This document shows positions 63,290 to 64,000 of a stretch of 64,000 nt of DNA, piece by piece; within the stretch, counting starts at the first letter, position 1; each line of letters starts with the position of its first letter. The DNA is from Adineta ricciae (taxonomy: Eukaryota; Rotifera; Eurotatoria; Adinetida; Adinetidae). The DNA lies in NCBI GenBank assembly GCA_905250025.1, contig CAJNOJ010000032.1:295501-359500 (forward strand). The letters run 5' to 3'. The position numbers and the translations under genes are program-made. The notes under the pieces are model-generated. The model had not been told where the DNA came from, ran no database searches, and saw nothing but the letters and a program-made list of their open reading frames with translations.

Positions 63290-64000
63290 TTGTATTTCCT
63301 GTTCGATGTGGAATGATCAAAGATAAATGTGGATAAATGAAAAGAGCATAACTGTGAATTGATGATTTTTTGCTTATGATTTCTTTTGTTCTCGAATTTG
63401 TATTCTTCTTTTCCTATGAATTTATTTACATTTTTTTTCTCGTGTTTTCTTCCTATACGTCTGATGTATCTAGGATAAGATTTGAAAAATAAACAAGATA
63501 AATCATCACTTTTTCGTACAGACAAACGATATCTTCGATAGAACAATTTCATTCAGTATCGATGCACCAATTTCTCAAAGACGAATGTCATTCTGCCATG
63601 TATCAAAATGAGAACTGAGACCTATCCGATCCTGACAGATAGAATGTCATACATAGCGTGACTGTTGTCGTATACGAAACTGATATATTTGCGTTCCAAC
63701 AGAACAGATGCGGGCGTTCATCGAGTTGGCAGGCACTTGAAGAAAAGAAAATTTGATTCACACGAGAGGTTTATTACGTTACAGAGTGCGAGCCTTACAT
63801 AGCGTATCGAATTCATACTACTGAGAGAATTTTGAGTAAAATTTCAGAATACTCTGTTATAGAAGGAAAATATCTCATCAAACTGAAGTCTTTGTCGTCT
63901 TTCCATCGCTCTTGGCAAAGGAAACTGCACTCGAGAAGTACGCCTATAAAGTTTGTTATAAATAATTAAACTCTTTTAGCTGCTCATCTTCAAGCTAAAC
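63290..64000. other. 3' flank of VMP1, no further gene seen
   Basis: This holds the VMP1 3' UTR and AT-rich DNA to the window end. An AATAAA lies at about 63488-63493. No open frame here looks coding. Confidence 0.5.

Overview
The window is intron-rich animal nuclear DNA. Four things point to a bdelloid rotifer, or a close relative. The genes are small and densely packed. Almost all introns are 45-65 bp GT-AG introns. Base composition is AT-rich. Conserved metazoan genes (liprin-beta, Ral, VMP1, INTS13) sit beside genes rare in animals, notably an NAD-dependent formate dehydrogenase. The species assignment is inference. I see no transposon, rRNA, tRNA or CRISPR.

For most genes I chained exons so that splice phases match and the total coding length is an exact multiple of three. 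Coordinates run from start to stop codon and include introns; exon coordinates are in each entry. Protein names come from recognised motifs, not database searches.

Layout. 1-2332: no intact gene, but decayed coding-like patches on the minus strand. 2333-10985 (+): a PHF20-like Tudor/PHD protein, a RUNDC3-like RUN protein, a single-exon SnoaL/NTF2-like protein and LSM12. 12382-15770 (+): liprin-beta. 15950-17325 (-): a CD38-type ADP-ribosyl cyclase. 18588-19538 (+): an intronless secreted GDSL esterase. 19651-22653 (-): LEO1, with the Ral GTPase just upstream. 22.7-27.7 kb: mostly non-coding, with a doubtful two-exon frame and a membrane-protein gene that carries an early in-frame stop. 27731-30165 (+): a peptide-type GPCR. 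30597-35695 (-): formate dehydrogenase, a Cys-rich secreted protein, a frame-broken small ORF and mitochondrial ATP synthase beta. 35.7-38.8 kb: empty. 38840-40379 (+): a second GPCR. 40467-42847: two orphan genes, divergent. 43112-44284 (-): NUDT9. 44761-50266 (+): INTS13 and TELO2 in close tandem. 51387-51849 (+): a neuropeptide precursor with a urotensin-II-like disulphide ring. 52387-57650 (-): an RRM protein, an LRR protein and TIMM44. 59627-61478 (-): the AMSH/STAMBP deubiquitinase. 61989-63289 (+): VMP1.

Most genes are unrelated housekeeping or signalling genes. Functional links worth noting: the ADP-ribosyl cyclase makes ADP-ribose and cADPR while NUDT9 hydrolyses ADP-ribose; the peptide precursor and two orphan GPCRs are peptide-signalling parts; ATP5F1B, TIMM44, FDH and possibly NUDT9 are mitochondrial. 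Most notable are the formate dehydrogenase (probable horizontal acquisition), the urotensin-like peptide, and very tight same-strand gene pairs that could be trans-spliced operons.
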